A stretch of DNA of 64,000 nt from Phytoseiulus persimilis (Eukaryota; Arthropoda; Arachnida; Mesostigmata; Phytoseiidae). The stretch covers positions 47,926,001 to 47,990,000 of the forward strand of contig CM075101.1 in NCBI GenBank assembly GCA_037576195.1. The letters are read 5' to 3'. Under the pieces are notes generated by a model. That model did no database searches. It was not told the origin of the DNA and saw nothing but the letters and a program-made list of their open reading frames with translations. The translations under genes and the position numbers were made by a program. Shown one piece after another: positions 49,801 to 61,459 of the stretch (positions within the stretch are counted from its first letter, which is position 1; each line of letters opens with the position of its first letter).

Positions 49801-51409
49801 TGCAATCATTCTCCATCGGTTTGAACGGTTTTCGAGCTCCCGGTTGCACACCGTTTGAACTGGGTTCTGCGGAGCGGTCGCGTACCCGCAAGCTACCATT
49901 GAGCTGCGAATACAGGCCACATGGATTTCCTCGATGAAAAAATCAGTCATAGAACTCACAAGGGCACAGGGCTCCATCGATTGACGCTCGCCTCAGCAGA
50001 CCTCTGCTCGTTTTTTTTGTTCAACGAACTGAGGAATCATGCTCCCTCCGGCTGACTCCTGAGCAGAGCACCGTGCGAAATCATTGGGGTCTACATCGCT
50101 CCCGACACACCATTCTCAACTGATACATTCAAGGTTCAAACTCGACTCTCAGGTGGCCCCAGCTCCACCCGTGCAGAGGTCGATGCCTCGGCGCCTCGGA
50201 AACCAAACAGCAGAATGGGGTGAAGCGTTACCGATGATTTGTTCAAAACGAACGTTAAAAACACAGCTTCCAGCCGAGCTTGCAGCTTCCCAACAAATCA
50301 AGTGCGTGGAGTGGTTAAAATAAGCTTCCACGATTTCGGGTAGCGAATATCAGTCCGGTCTGATGGGACCGTACCTTAACTCGCCTCCATATGCTCCTCG
50401 GCAATCGAGCTCATGTTGGCTCAATGAAATGGATCTTCCCATTTCCACGATATCCTCCAGTGGCTTCGAGAAAACATTCTCGCATCTCGAGGCCGCTGTG
50501 CCGAGGCACTCAAGTCGCTGTCGCGGAGACCTGGGAACAATTTCGGTCAAACACAGAATCGGCTGAGTAAATAATTGAACAAGGCATACCAAAGAATCGA
50601 GCTCAAACACCGAGGAAAAGGCCGAGGGGCGAAGCCGGCAATTCGAGCGAGTCGCATACTGATCTCCCGCAAGCGAGGGAGCCAAAGCCAGAGTTTTGTA
50701 TCGGAATATTCAGCTCAGAGGTTCATAAAACATTATCATTGCTTACTCTCCTGTGCAGATGATCACTCGAAACGAACCGACTGCTTGAGTATTGAGCCTG
50801 GCCGAGCCGAAGCTGAGTAAAATAAGGATATCGGCGGCTATACTTGAGCTAGATGCTCAGCACCGAGCTTTCCGTTCTCCTCGCATATGCCGGAAAGCCA
50901 CGAGCAGTACTCATGACTAGAGTTAAGCGAAATATGTAAATGCCTTTCCTCGTTTTATGCGCATATTCCGGAGATTCTTCTCGAAACATTCACGAACAAC
51001 TTTATGTGGTTGTGCTCGATTTCGGTAACTTTGAAGTCCCCAATCCGACTTCTAACCGACTCCTCCTCAGTTCCAGAATCTCTTCTTCGCGACAAAGGTC
51101 TTGTGAAGATGTAGGGAGTGAGTTAAGGTTGACTTCTCCGGAGCGAAATGCGTCTCAATAAAATCATCATCCACGATGACTGACGTAATCCAGGAAAACA
51201 TGTGGGGAGGTTTGTCAATCTATATGTAGAAGAATCCAGGCGCTGCTTCTTTGTTTGTCCTCAATAGACTCCTCCGGTATTGATAGGATCGACTTGGAAC
51301 AAACTGCGTAATGTAGGGCGGCTAACCGGGAAGGACAAAGGGGACCCAGAGTGGTTCACAAGGATGGACTGAGACTACGTTGGCACAATGAAGGAGCTCC
51401 CGGGACAAA
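40801..51409. other. Gene-poor interval between the LINE fragment and the minisatellite
   Basis: No gene was recognised in 10.6 kb. The hairpin at 44448-44507 is the one discrete element. The longest frames are 209 codons (44864-45493 minus), with 182 codons opposite it on the plus strand (44852-45400), and 184 codons (48081-48635 minus). None shows a family motif, and mirrored openness suggests a compositional effect. A stretch at 43630-43740 with a T-arm-like GGTTCGAATC was examined as a tRNA and not accepted. Confidence 0.4.
44448..44507. repeat. Perfect 22-bp inverted repeat (hairpin, 16-nt loop)
   Basis: The left arm 44448-44469 is the exact reverse complement of 44486-44507, around a 16-base spacer. 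The stem core contains GGGCAGATTCGAATC. Such a long perfect stem is not expected by chance in 60 bases. It is shorter than a usual microRNA precursor stem, and no T-run terminator follows. It could be a mobile-element end, a structured RNA or a cruciform site; the sequence does not decide. Confidence 0.8.
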
Positions 51410-51875
51410 CTTGACCATACCCTCAGAAATCTGGCGGGGGAGATTCCACGGTCGATCTAACCACACTTTTGGGAGTCTGAAGCGGTGGTACCGGGACCCA
51501 TCTTGGCACACTTCTCGGAGTCTGGGGAGGTAATTTCGGGGTCGATCCGACCATACTTTCCGGAGCCTGAAGAGTTGATTCCGGGATCGCTCTAACCTGA
51601 CCTCTCGGAGTCTAGGGAGGTGATTCCGAGGTCTATCTTACCACACTCATGGAAGCCTAAACAGGTGGTACCGGAAGCTCTCTCAGCACACTTCTCGGAG
51701 TCTCGGGAGGTGATTCCGGGGTCGATCCGACCATACCTTCTGGAGCCGAAGGAGGTTATTCCGGGATAGATTTGTTCATATTCTTAGGACTTTCAGGAGG
51801 TGGCTCCGGGGTCGATCTCCCCACACTCCTCGGAGTCTAAGACGATGAATCCGGGGTCGGTCTGACCATACTTTT
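51410..51875 (+). repeat. Minisatellite: about ten 45-bp units with 180-bp higher-order period
   Basis: The landmark GGAGTCT (or a variant) recurs at about 51427, 51472, 51517, 51562, 51607, 51652, 51697, 51742, 51787 and 51832, a steady 45-bp spacing. The consensus runs roughly from GTCGATCTGACCATACTT to CTCGGAGTCTGAAGAGGTG and then ATTCCGG. Pairs four units apart are most alike: GGTGGTACCGG occurs at 51484 and 51664, and CACTTCTCGGAGTCT at 51509 and 51689. This gives a 180-bp higher-order repeat. Forty-five is a multiple of three, but several units contain in-frame stops, so it is not coding as it stands. Confidence 0.9.
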
Positions 51876-54800
51876 GACAAACAACATGAGCAGATCAGCC
51901 GAATAAGGAGATAGTTCACCAACGGTGCTGACCCATTCTAGAGGTAGAAACGTACCTCCTTGCCAGAAACTGCTATATTGTGTTTGCTCACATCTATGAC
52001 CGGGTTACGAATCTCAACCATGAGGCGCACTGCCCCGATACTATTCCAGCGAGAATCGGTGGCCACTCCCGGAGGTCTCATGACACTACATGTAAGGCAA
52101 TTTGTGTCTTTCAGCAGTAAGCTCCCGAAGCGAGGAAGGGCAAGCAAGCGTAGTTGGCCGAAGGCCGGCTAGTCAGTATCTAAAAGCCTACGTTCAAGCG
52201 GGTCGAAAGTGCCTCTCTTTTGCGATTGGTCAGATAAGAATTCGTCGGCTGCCCGGGGATCTGGCCCGGGATGCGAGATGATCATATTCCTCCACTTTTT
52301 CCTTCCCTGGATTTCAGTTTGCTGCGCTCAACTAGCATATTATTTTCCCGGCCCAGTTTCTCAGAGGGTACTTATCCTGAGCAAATGAGTGATATGCCTC
52401 TGTCTTTTCATCTCTCAACCAGCGTGCAATCTCATGAAGTTCCGATTTTAGATGGCCCCTGGCGGGAAGGGCTCCCCAAAGAGGAAACGGTGAGTCGATG
52501 CATATCCCTCGGGAGCCAAGGGCTTTCGAGCCCGCCTTCTTCCGGATACAAAATCCAAATGCAGGGAGTTACCATGGGGAATTTCCGTCTGGAATGCGAG
52601 GTTCTCATGAGAAGCGCGAAATCTTCTCTGTGATCAGTGCAGAGCGATGCTTTCACAGGTGGCATGCTTCCTTCCTCGGTTCACAATGACAGCTGTCGGC
52701 AGCTGAAAAGCTCCTTCGTTTTTTAGGTCGGGCCACTCTGGAGAAATTGTCGGTTCCCCCAAATCTCCAGGGGCAGTGAATAAGCATATAATTACTGAGC
52801 GAGGAAGTTCCTCGAAGACTCCAAAACTTCATGCTCGGCCGGCCTAGATCTGAAATCTCTCTCCCATGCTCGAGACTGGCGAAAGAACTCATCTAACTCA
52901 CTGTCGAAACCGATTCCACATGAACGTTCTCATGGAACTTGCGGCTGATTTTATTGACCGGCTCCTTAGTCGCCCGAATACCAACTGGCTGCATAAGAGA
53001 CGCTGTCCCCCGGGTGGGCGCTCTTGTCGAGCTTTTATGATCGTAGAATTAGAGACGTGATCAAGTTGGAATTTAGTTTCGAAGTGTGACCCTGGACAAA
53101 TGAGTGCCCCTGAAAATTCAAAGTACTGGGCCAAGATGTAGTCAGGTAACTAACTTCCCTGCTGTATTCTGCACCTCCGCAAAAGCCCTTTTTTATCCAC
53201 GCACCAGTCTTGCGACACCTTGAGAATACCGAAGATGAATGCAGAAAATGCCTCGGGTCATGCTCGGCGTTCTCTAGATTTTCGAGACGCTCTGTGAAAG
53301 CCCACTGAGGGTCAATGGCAACACTCACATTCGAAGGCTAGCTGACAGTTCGTAACATGGTCGAGCGCCAGAAGCAGCGAATAACAACGAAACAACGACG
53401 GATGACATCTTTCTGGCGTACTCATCCAATAACAGGCCCCTCGACTTCTGCAGAGACGGCATTCGATGACGGGAGCGTTTTGCTCAAGTGGGAGGCGACT
53501 ATGTCATTTATTATGCTCGGGTCCAATCTCTCCTGGCTCTGAGATCAGCTCCATTCGCTTGACTCATGTTCTCATCAGACAGACTTATTCGCGAGATTCC
53601 CTCCAAAGGAATTTCGTCGGAGTTCTCCGTGGACAAAAATATTGTCAAAAACGCACTCTTCGGATTCGAGTCGCAAACTGAAGCTTCAGTTCAAGAAACC
53701 AAAACTCGATGCGCCATATATTGCAGGGACGCGTTGATGTCTCAATGAGACGAAGCCCATTTAGTAAGGTCGCGCGTACCTTTCGACATTATTGAACCGA
53801 AAATCCGTCCGTAGGTTCGTCCTGTCCCGGTTACCCGAATCCAAATCACTCTCTCTCACCGACAAATCCTCTCGCTCTAGAGTCCAGAGTCCAGACTCTA
53901 GAGTCACGTCGGATATCAGGGAGAAGCATAGACTGAAAGAGGTATCAATTCTTTCGGCGCAACAAGGGCGGACCTCCCCCCCCCCCCCCCATACGAACAT
54001 ACGAAGTCGTTTTCGTGCGAGGAAGTACAGAGCACTGTACAGCGTATTTCCACCAATCTCAAGGCTCAGTAATGACGTGCGAAATACCAATATGACCTGA
54101 GAATCATAGGAACCCGCGAGCAAAAACTCGTGGGGATCTACTGGGTTCTCCGGTATGTGGTCGTATTTCCCGAAAAGCGCGCGCAGCAGAGCAGGCGATG
54201 GCAAGCTTGAAGATTCTTAACCAGTGAATTAACTGGAGCGCATCAAGATTAGAATATTGAAAACGATGCCTTACTGTGAAGGACGACTTTCGGAGTTCCA
54301 GTAAAAATATTTGGAACTCCAAGTGAGATAGGAGACTGGAACTCTTGGGTAACGTCATTCTCGAGGGAGAGGTAGTATTGGTCGAGTTGAACTTCCGAAG
54401 TTCTTTCGGCGCGCGAATCGCCAAGCATAAGGAACTTCAACGTAGAAGGATTCGGGTAACTGGTACCCGACCCGTAGGTTGCCCGGCTCTTGGCCTCCAA
54501 CCTCAGAAACAGGACCTTTGATCAATCCTTGGAAATCAAAACAAGGGAGTCTGCGGCTTATCAAGGGCATCAGTAACCTGCCATTTCTTTGTTCGCTCCC
54601 TGGTAACCCAGGTATCGAATTTCATGCGACAATAATGTCCCACATACCCGATAATTCAAATATGAGACCGAAGCTGGAAACTTCCCGTCCCTTTATTCGA
54701 TACAAAAATACGTTCGAGGTTGTCTCGACGCCGGCGATCGCGAATCGTTCTGCCTCTCCTCCAGAGAGATCTTCAAATAAATATAAAATATGTCCATTTA

Positions 54801-55088
54801 CAGCGCGGTGTTCATCTCCGTGACTCCGACTCTCGATTTGAAAAATCGCCGGTGGCGTCAGATCCCTTCTTCCGAATAATTCGGTTTCTCCGATCTCTGG
54901 AGTGATGACAAAATTCCTGTACAGTTGACGTGAGGCCGAGCCTCCTCGTTCACAGCGAAGCCTCTAAATGCCGGTCGCCCTCTCCCACCGAAGTACGTCT
55001 CATTCACGTCTGCATTGGTCGTCACTTCTCTCGATTCTCTAGAGCTACTCGGTGACTTTGTACCTCTATTTACAGACTGAAAGACTCT
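51876..55088. other. Intergenic stretch downstream of the transferrin gene
   Basis: No gene was recognised. It includes a 15-base C tract at 53976-53990 and a small 10-bp inverted repeat at 53875-53903 (CTCTAGAGTC). The part adjoining 55088 should contain the transferrin 3' UTR. No canonical AATAAA on the minus strand is close by; the nearest one seen is at about 54692-54697. Confidence 0.45.
53976..53990 (+). repeat. Poly-C tract, 15 bases
   Basis: Fifteen consecutive C bases are read directly; the opposite strand is a G15 run. Its length may vary between individuals or be miscounted in assembly. Confidence 0.9.
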
Positions 55089-58000
55089 CTAGAGAAATAC
55101 AACTGAGAAGAACGTCAGCAGTCCAACCGTGAGCGGGTTGAGGCCGACTATGGCAATCCCAGTATTCGCCGCGTTGCAATCCACCAGACGCATCGCGCTC
55201 AAGAAATCCAGGCCGAGATACCGTCGGTAGTTCCTCTTATTTTCTGGGATAGGACGGAGCTGCTGTGTCGAGTCCTAAGAGAGAGATGAGAACGGTTTCA
55301 GTTTGATGGCGGGCCGTTTTCGAACCCCGTGACCACTCGCGAATGGAGGAAATTTCTCTCCAGAGAGGGCGAAGATTAGCAAGGCTTCCGCCAGAAAAGT
55401 GAGACGCTCCCTCGGAGTCCGAAAGGAGGACAGCACGACTTTCAGCAGCCGGTTTGCATGATTTGCGGACAGAAAGTCGATGGAGTTGCGGAGCGAGTTA
55501 CTGACCTGGAAAATGAGATCCCTGTGCTCGAAGGTTGACACGAACATCTTGAAGGTGAACTCCTCACTGTACTTAGAGCCATAGAATTGCTGCGCGTACA
55601 CAAACAGTGCAACGTAGGCGTCAACCTCTTGTTGTATTTTGTGGCGAGCAGTCATCATTGCGTTTGCGGCCACCTTGCCGAGGTTGCATCTGGAATGCAT
55701 CCGAGGAACCGAGTTCGTAACCATTCTACGTGGACCCTACTGTGTTTCCTCCGGAATCCTACATTCTGCTCCGAATAAACGATCCTGGAGTTGCGAGAAG
55801 GCAGCGGCGTTCGAGCTCTCCGAACAATGGGTTCTCTCCAGCCGTTGTAGTTTCACTTCTCCGGCGGAACCCCAGCCCCCGCAGGGCTCTCGCGTGACTG
55901 CTCAAGTGCTGGTGAACTCTGCGAGAGCTTTGGAACTTACTCTTTGTATTTGTCGAAAGTCTGTCGGCTTCCGTCTCTGCAGAGGAGTTCGAAATCTTCC
56001 GGAGCAACGTTTCTCGCCCACATGAGGGGGTTCCGTCCCGCGGTATTCTCGAAAATCGTTGTATGCTTGACAAAAGCGACTTCACCCCCTCCCTCGACGA
56101 GGCATCGGAACGCTCCCGAATGTCCGAAGAACTGTTCGGAAGCGTCTCTGCTGCAGTAATTTCGGCTGTCACCGTGGCATAGGTCGCACAAATTCCGGTA
56201 GGTCTTGTAGTCTGCCGAGTGCGGGGCTGCGAATTCCTCATTGAGTGCCCCGGGAACGCAACCCTTGCTGAAAAACTCCGACATGGCTCTCGCGGAGTCA
56301 CAGCCGTATGACCTCATTCGATCGTTGGTCAGCAGGAACGCGAGGGGTATGACATAGCCGGCGGCGGTGAACATTCCTCCACTGCACACGCGCTTACCTT
56401 CAAGGAAAGAAGCAAGTCTGTCAAACATACATTTCTTATTTAGCAGCGGCGGCATCGACAGCGACACCTGCCTCCATATCCACCACCGTCGTCCCGAATA
56501 TCATCTCAAACTGGAGGTTTCAACCCGGTACCGAGCTCAGCAACCAACAGGAAACCTGTTCGCTGCTTTTCCAGCTCGTTCACCTGGCCTAATGATCGAC
56601 ATCGTGCATTATTGAGCACGGCAACTGAATCTAGGAGGTAGGACTTGCCCTTGAGGTACAAGAGGTCAGTGTCCTTGTCTTTCTGCTGCGCCACTCCGAC
56701 CGCATAGTATGATGGCTCATCCAGGTTGTACTGCTCTGCCAGGATGGGGCGAAGCCCGAATCGTTGTCCGGCACGGTAGATGTCTCCGGCCTCGAACATG
56801 GCAAGGTCGGCATTCCCTGTATGGATCATATGCATGCAGACAAGCTGTGTGGGGGCGAGCACGCAGTGGATGTCAGGTTTGAGGTTCTGAGCTCTGAAAG
56901 CCGCCTGTGGACAAGAATGAAACCTTACCAACGGTCTCGACTAGCTCAATCTTTTGGAATGATGCCTCGTCCCGGTCCATCACAATCGGGAAACATTCTC
57001 GGAGTCGGAAATTCAAGTTAGAGAATAAACTCACTCTCATTCGCTGACATTTTTCGAACTCCTGCGTAGATATGACACACAGTCCGGCGGATGCAACCGG
57101 ACATTTCCCTAGTTGAGTGAACACTTCCAGGTGTGGCCCCAAGAAGCCCGCATATGTTTGCTTTTGGCCATTTAAGCGGACGAAGCGCGTGGTTCGGTCT
57201 TGGATGAGTAGATTTGAGCCGTTTCCGTACTTATTGAAAATGTTGAAACTTTGCGACATCGGCGTCTCCCACGGGGGTCGGAACTCGGAGCTGAAATGGA
57301 GGAGTCGCAGACCGTTATTCCCGGAATCTCGATCGAGTTTTCGAGGTGTGAGAGGGTAGTTCATGAGTGGATTCGTCATGCAGTATTCATCATAACATAG
57401 ATTAGTCCCAGCGCTTATTACGAATATTCTCAGAGGTTAACTGTGGGTATACCGAGGCATCGATGCTCTGCCATATCCTCCGAATTCGCTTGTGGATGAG
57501 AGAAACAGCTCAGTTAGTTGACGGTCAAGTGCGGACCGTTCTCTTGGCCGTACCTAGTGATCGTTGTTATCGTCCCCGGAGAATCGGATGATTTTCATCC
57601 GAGGATTCCGCGATCGCGCTCAGTGCATGCAGAATTCCCCTTCATGCGATGTTTGTCAAACACGAAAAGTTCTCGTCCGACATGCTCAAGTTATGATTCG
57701 GACATAATAGAGCGTCTCAAACATCGAATGTAAAGGTGTGGGCCTCCCCCGAGCCCGTCAGGTATCTGGGAGACTCACGAGTTGATAGATTGGTAGAAGT
57801 TGTTGCTGTTGGATCCGAAACGATTGGAGTCCAATTGGTTCCCGAAGTCGTGATTACCGTCCTGGCTGTTCGGCTCGTAACCCGGCTGGGAATTGAATCC
57901 GGCGTTCGAGGGGTCTGAGTTCCTCGAGGGAAGTTTGCCGAAGAGACGCAAGGCGTCCTGAAACAGTTGAAACTTGCAGAGAGCTGGGGGAAGATTCAAC

Positions 58001-60404
58001 TCGAGTACACCGCTCTAAGAGAAGGCTCAATCAGCATATGGTGGGTAGACGAAATAGAGCTCAGCCATCAGGGGGATATGACTTCGTCCTTACAATGATG
58101 AAGTCTTGGATGAGCCTGCGGCGGGCCTCGGGCGTTTCGGACGTCGTGGCAATGACGTTGGGAGGGGTGAAACCCCAGTTGCATTTATCGTGACGGTCCA
58201 CGGACTCGATGCGGCCGTCGGGGCACAGAAGTCGGTACCTTAAGGTGGTAGCATTTCTAGTGAATGTTTGACGAGCTTGATGCACAAAGAAGATCTTCGC
58301 TCAAAGACCACGGTTGTCGCCATCGGGAAGGGCACAGTTTGGGGGCGTTCGCAACCTTTTCGATTTCCCGGAGGCCCCGACTCACTTGAATTTCTTTGAC
58401 GGATTATCAGCGGTGGCTTCGTGAATCGTCGTGTGCTTCAGAAAAGCAACTTCGCCCTCTTTTTCCAAGCACCGGAAGGCTCCGTCATAGTTCGAGTAGG
58501 GATCGTTTCCAGAACATCGATCAGCTCCTCGACCAGAACAGATGTCGCACATCTTCTGAGGATTGTCACCTGCAGAACAACTTCAGCGCTCGGAATCTTT
58601 CTACCGGAAAAGCTTTCTGACGGATCCAGGAAGATTTATTTTTGCGCCCATGTCGGTGAATTCGAGCAGAATCTAGACGGACGATACGCGAATAGGACAT
58701 GATCAAACTAGACGACGATAATACGAACCTGTCGGGTTGTGCTTATCCAACAAGGAGTTCGGCGCGCAGCTCGGTCCGAAAAATTGCGAGGCACTTTTTA
58801 CGAGATTGTTGCAGTCGTGAATCTCGAGCACTCCCTTGTCGATCAGATGAGCCATGGGAACGACCCAGCCAGCCATATCTCCGACGGACGAAAAGCACAT
58901 TCTGCGTCCTCTGAGGTCGCGTAGATCTGTTATGTTCGAGTATTCGTGCACAACGGCCACGGAGAAGTAACCGGGTTGTTCCTCTGGGGAGAGAACGAAA
59001 TTACTTGTTTAGTATCCTGACGCGAGAAGCCGTCCGAAATCATTGCTCATCGGGTTCTCGGGAGTGGGATGAGGAAAGAGACGTCTAACTCACCGGGTCC
59101 GTACAGTTCACTCAGAAGAGGGATCGCGGAATGAAGTCCTCCTCCTGAATACATTTCTCCCGGATCTAGTTCAACGATGTCTACCTTCTGATTGTCCAAG
59201 AAATTCATACACTGATCTTTCGACGGTGCTTGGGAGCAAAGAAGCTCAACATTGATGCGTTGCGACGTTCTCACAGCTTCAGCGAACTCCGTGCATTTCA
59301 GGTGCTCGAGGTCGCTCACGGTGCACCACGTCAGGTTCCCCAGCGGTGCCGCGGCTGTACCTGAAGATGGGAACGAGAGAAATCTGAGAAACTTCTCCAC
59401 TGTCTCGCATCTCTAGCTGCGTTGAGTTCCAGGACTCATCGAAACGCTTCCGATCGGCTCAATGCAGCAGAGTTGCGATTCCACGTCGAGCTTGTTGACA
59501 TCGAGATTGAATCGTCTCCATCTGATGACTGGCCAGGCTTTTGCCAAGCTACATGCCGCCGAGTGAGACCAGATAGGGAACATCTATACACATCCTGAGT
59601 ACGTTCTGGAGGAAGGACTTGTTCCGTCCCATCAGGATTAGCTGGCAAGTCTTCCCTCAAAGCGACAACCGAGAAAATTCGAAGAAGCGCGGAAGCTCAC
59701 TGCTCGAGGGACGTATTGAGGAAGAAGTCGCTTCGGCGGACGATACACGGGTGACTCGTTTCCCCGACTCTGTTTTCTTCGAGAGTGATTTTCGATGGCA
59801 CTGGGTTCCACAGAATTTGAAACTGGGGAATCAACATAGGATGCCACACTTATGAGAAGCGTTCCCTCTTTCCGGAGTCGGCTCAGCCCCGGTTCCGACT
59901 GGAGTTTGGCTAACGGCTTACAGAGGACGAAGCCATAAGAGCTGCAGAACTCGACTTTTGGCTCGAGTCTGAGTTGAGACCTAGTCCGCTCGTATTCCAG
60001 GATCCCTTCGAGTATGGTGTCCAGAGGACTGGAGGTCGAGTTCGCTTTTCTACAATCAATATGTTGATTCATTCTTACGCGAAATGGTTGAATAAAGTTC
60101 GGAGGACGTCTCCCAACAAGCACGAGTTCACATATTAGGCTAGATCCCCCAGAAGAAAACTGTTACTCGCTGCTGTGCCAAATAACTGGCACAGCGGCCA
60201 AAGTGGCGATGATCCGGGGTGGGGGAGATTCCGGATGTTCGAATCTCCCCCCTGGACACTCTCCCACAGTTTCGGAAATCGCACCAATTCACTCCCCGGA
60301 GGAATTTGCGTTGACGCACACCGAAAATGGTAGTAACGGTCAACTTTGAGTCACTCACCTGAAGTCAGAAAAACAGAAAATGCAGCGAACACAAGTGGTT
60401 TCAT
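55089..60404 (-). CDS. Transferrin family, bilobal, GPI-anchored type (melanotransferrin/Tsf2-Tsf3-like), 11 exons
   Basis: Eleven exons join in frame to about 816 residues: 60359-60404, 59094-59360, 58729-58983, 58386-58569, 58094-58238, 57779-57957, 57035-57290, 56649-56904, 55941-56397, 55506-55725 and 55089-55274 (stop TAG). Exon 1 encodes a signal peptide (MKPLVFAAFSVFLTS). The N-lobe starts LTWCTVSDLEHLKC and contains GAFRCLEKEGEVAFLKHTTI. The C-lobe starts LCVISTQEFEKCQRM and contains GAFRCLVEGGGEVAFVKHTT. The last exon ends in a small-residue stretch (CNAANTG) and a hydrophobic tail (VGLLTFFSVVFL) with nothing after it, a GPI-attachment pattern as in melanotransferrin. Exon 6 adds a Ser/Asn/Gly-rich insert. 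Several iron and carbonate ligands look replaced (see findings). Exon 6 could start instead at 58014. The intron after 56649 appears to have a GC donor. Confidence 0.9.
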
Positions 60405-61453
60405 GTTGATGCAACCCGTCAACACAAGTGTTCAAAACCGATATCAGCACTTTCCACACGTTTTTAATGCCATATTATTCAATTTCGGCTCGAGCTGGCT
60501 CTTCTTCTGCTCTTGTGCGAATTGTTTCTTCCTTGACAATATTCTTTCGGTTGCCACCACAACGCGACGCTGACGCTCGCCGACGTTGGACGTCAGTCGG
60601 TTGAATCAATCCGGAGAAATGTGGAGAGAATCGCCCTGAAGCATGGTTACCGTGGTGACGTCCGAATACACGACGGACTGCGCGCCTCAGGTGTCTGGGG
60701 TGGGTCGCGGATCGGCCCAAAATCTGAAGTTGGGAGCCCCTCGTGCTCATCTCGAGGACAATGTCTCCAGAAAACCTGCCAGGATAATCTCTTTACCCTC
60801 TTTGGGTATCAGGGAGCGTCATGCGCGGCGGCGGGCCCCGCATCACGCTGCGGCGTGCGGTCGCGGCAGATTCCGCATCCGACGAGTTTCAGGAACCTGA
60901 ATGTCACGGCCGTGAGCGGAACGAAGAATCGTGCCGCCGTGTGATGCAGCCGAGCTGAAGTTACCCCTCTGCGACTGAGTTCTACGCTCGGGAACTTCCA
61001 TATCCGCTGGGTGAAACGCGATTCACGGCACCGTTACGAGGCTAATGACTCAATCGACTTCGAAAAGAGGTCCTCGAGAGGTCGCGATTCCTGAAGGCGG
61101 CAACGCACTCGTTTTCTTCGTCCTCAACGCGGAACTGATCTGCTGAATGAAAATCGTCCAAAGAATGTTGATGTGACAACTCACAGGACAGAAGCGGCGT
61201 GCCAAACTCATTTTCCGCTCAAGAGAAATCGTGACAAGAAAGAGAACTGATAAATTGTCTCTCCATCGGTTTATTATCCGCCTAGTAGTTGAATGTACAA
61301 ACTCTACGAACTCCTGAAAGACTAGATTGCGCCAGCGAATCCCCGGCGAAAACATCCCTCGTCGACATTTATACAGATGCAGTTTACGAGGGGATGGGGC
61401 TTCCGGTGCATTGTCAACCACTCGGTAGTGGTCGAGCGTCATCCTTCTTCAGA
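60405..61453. other. Transferrin upstream region and EXT2 downstream region
   Basis: No gene was recognised in about 1 kb. It should hold the transferrin promoter. A TATA-like ATTAAAA on the minus strand lies at about 60463-60469, roughly 60 nt before the ATG, but it is a weak match. Short frames on both strands at 60475-60944 have no family motif. Confidence 0.4.
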
Positions 61454-61459
61454 TTTATT
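61454..61459 (-). promoter_or_regulatory. Polyadenylation signal AATAAA of EXT2
   Basis: TTTATT on the plus strand reads AATAAA on the minus strand, about 198 nt downstream of the EXT2 stop codon. Another AATAAA follows further on at about 61270. Confidence 0.5.

Noticed and set aside
51351..51533. Short plus-strand frame entering the minisatellite, suggesting a repetitive protein
   Set aside because: Other units carry in-frame stops and single-base length changes, so the array does not encode a continuous repeat protein.
55759..56301. 180-codon minus-strand frame overlapping the transferrin C-lobe exon
   Set aside because: It is an out-of-frame shadow of exon 9 and lacks any motif.
56905..57034. 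Read-through of transferrin exon 7 into its following intron (continuous open frame)
   Set aside because: The frame stays open, but GTGAGT at 57034 and the acceptor at 56905 join KCQRMR directly to AAFRAQNLKPDIHC, which restores the conserved transferrin sequence; the 130 bp between is intron.
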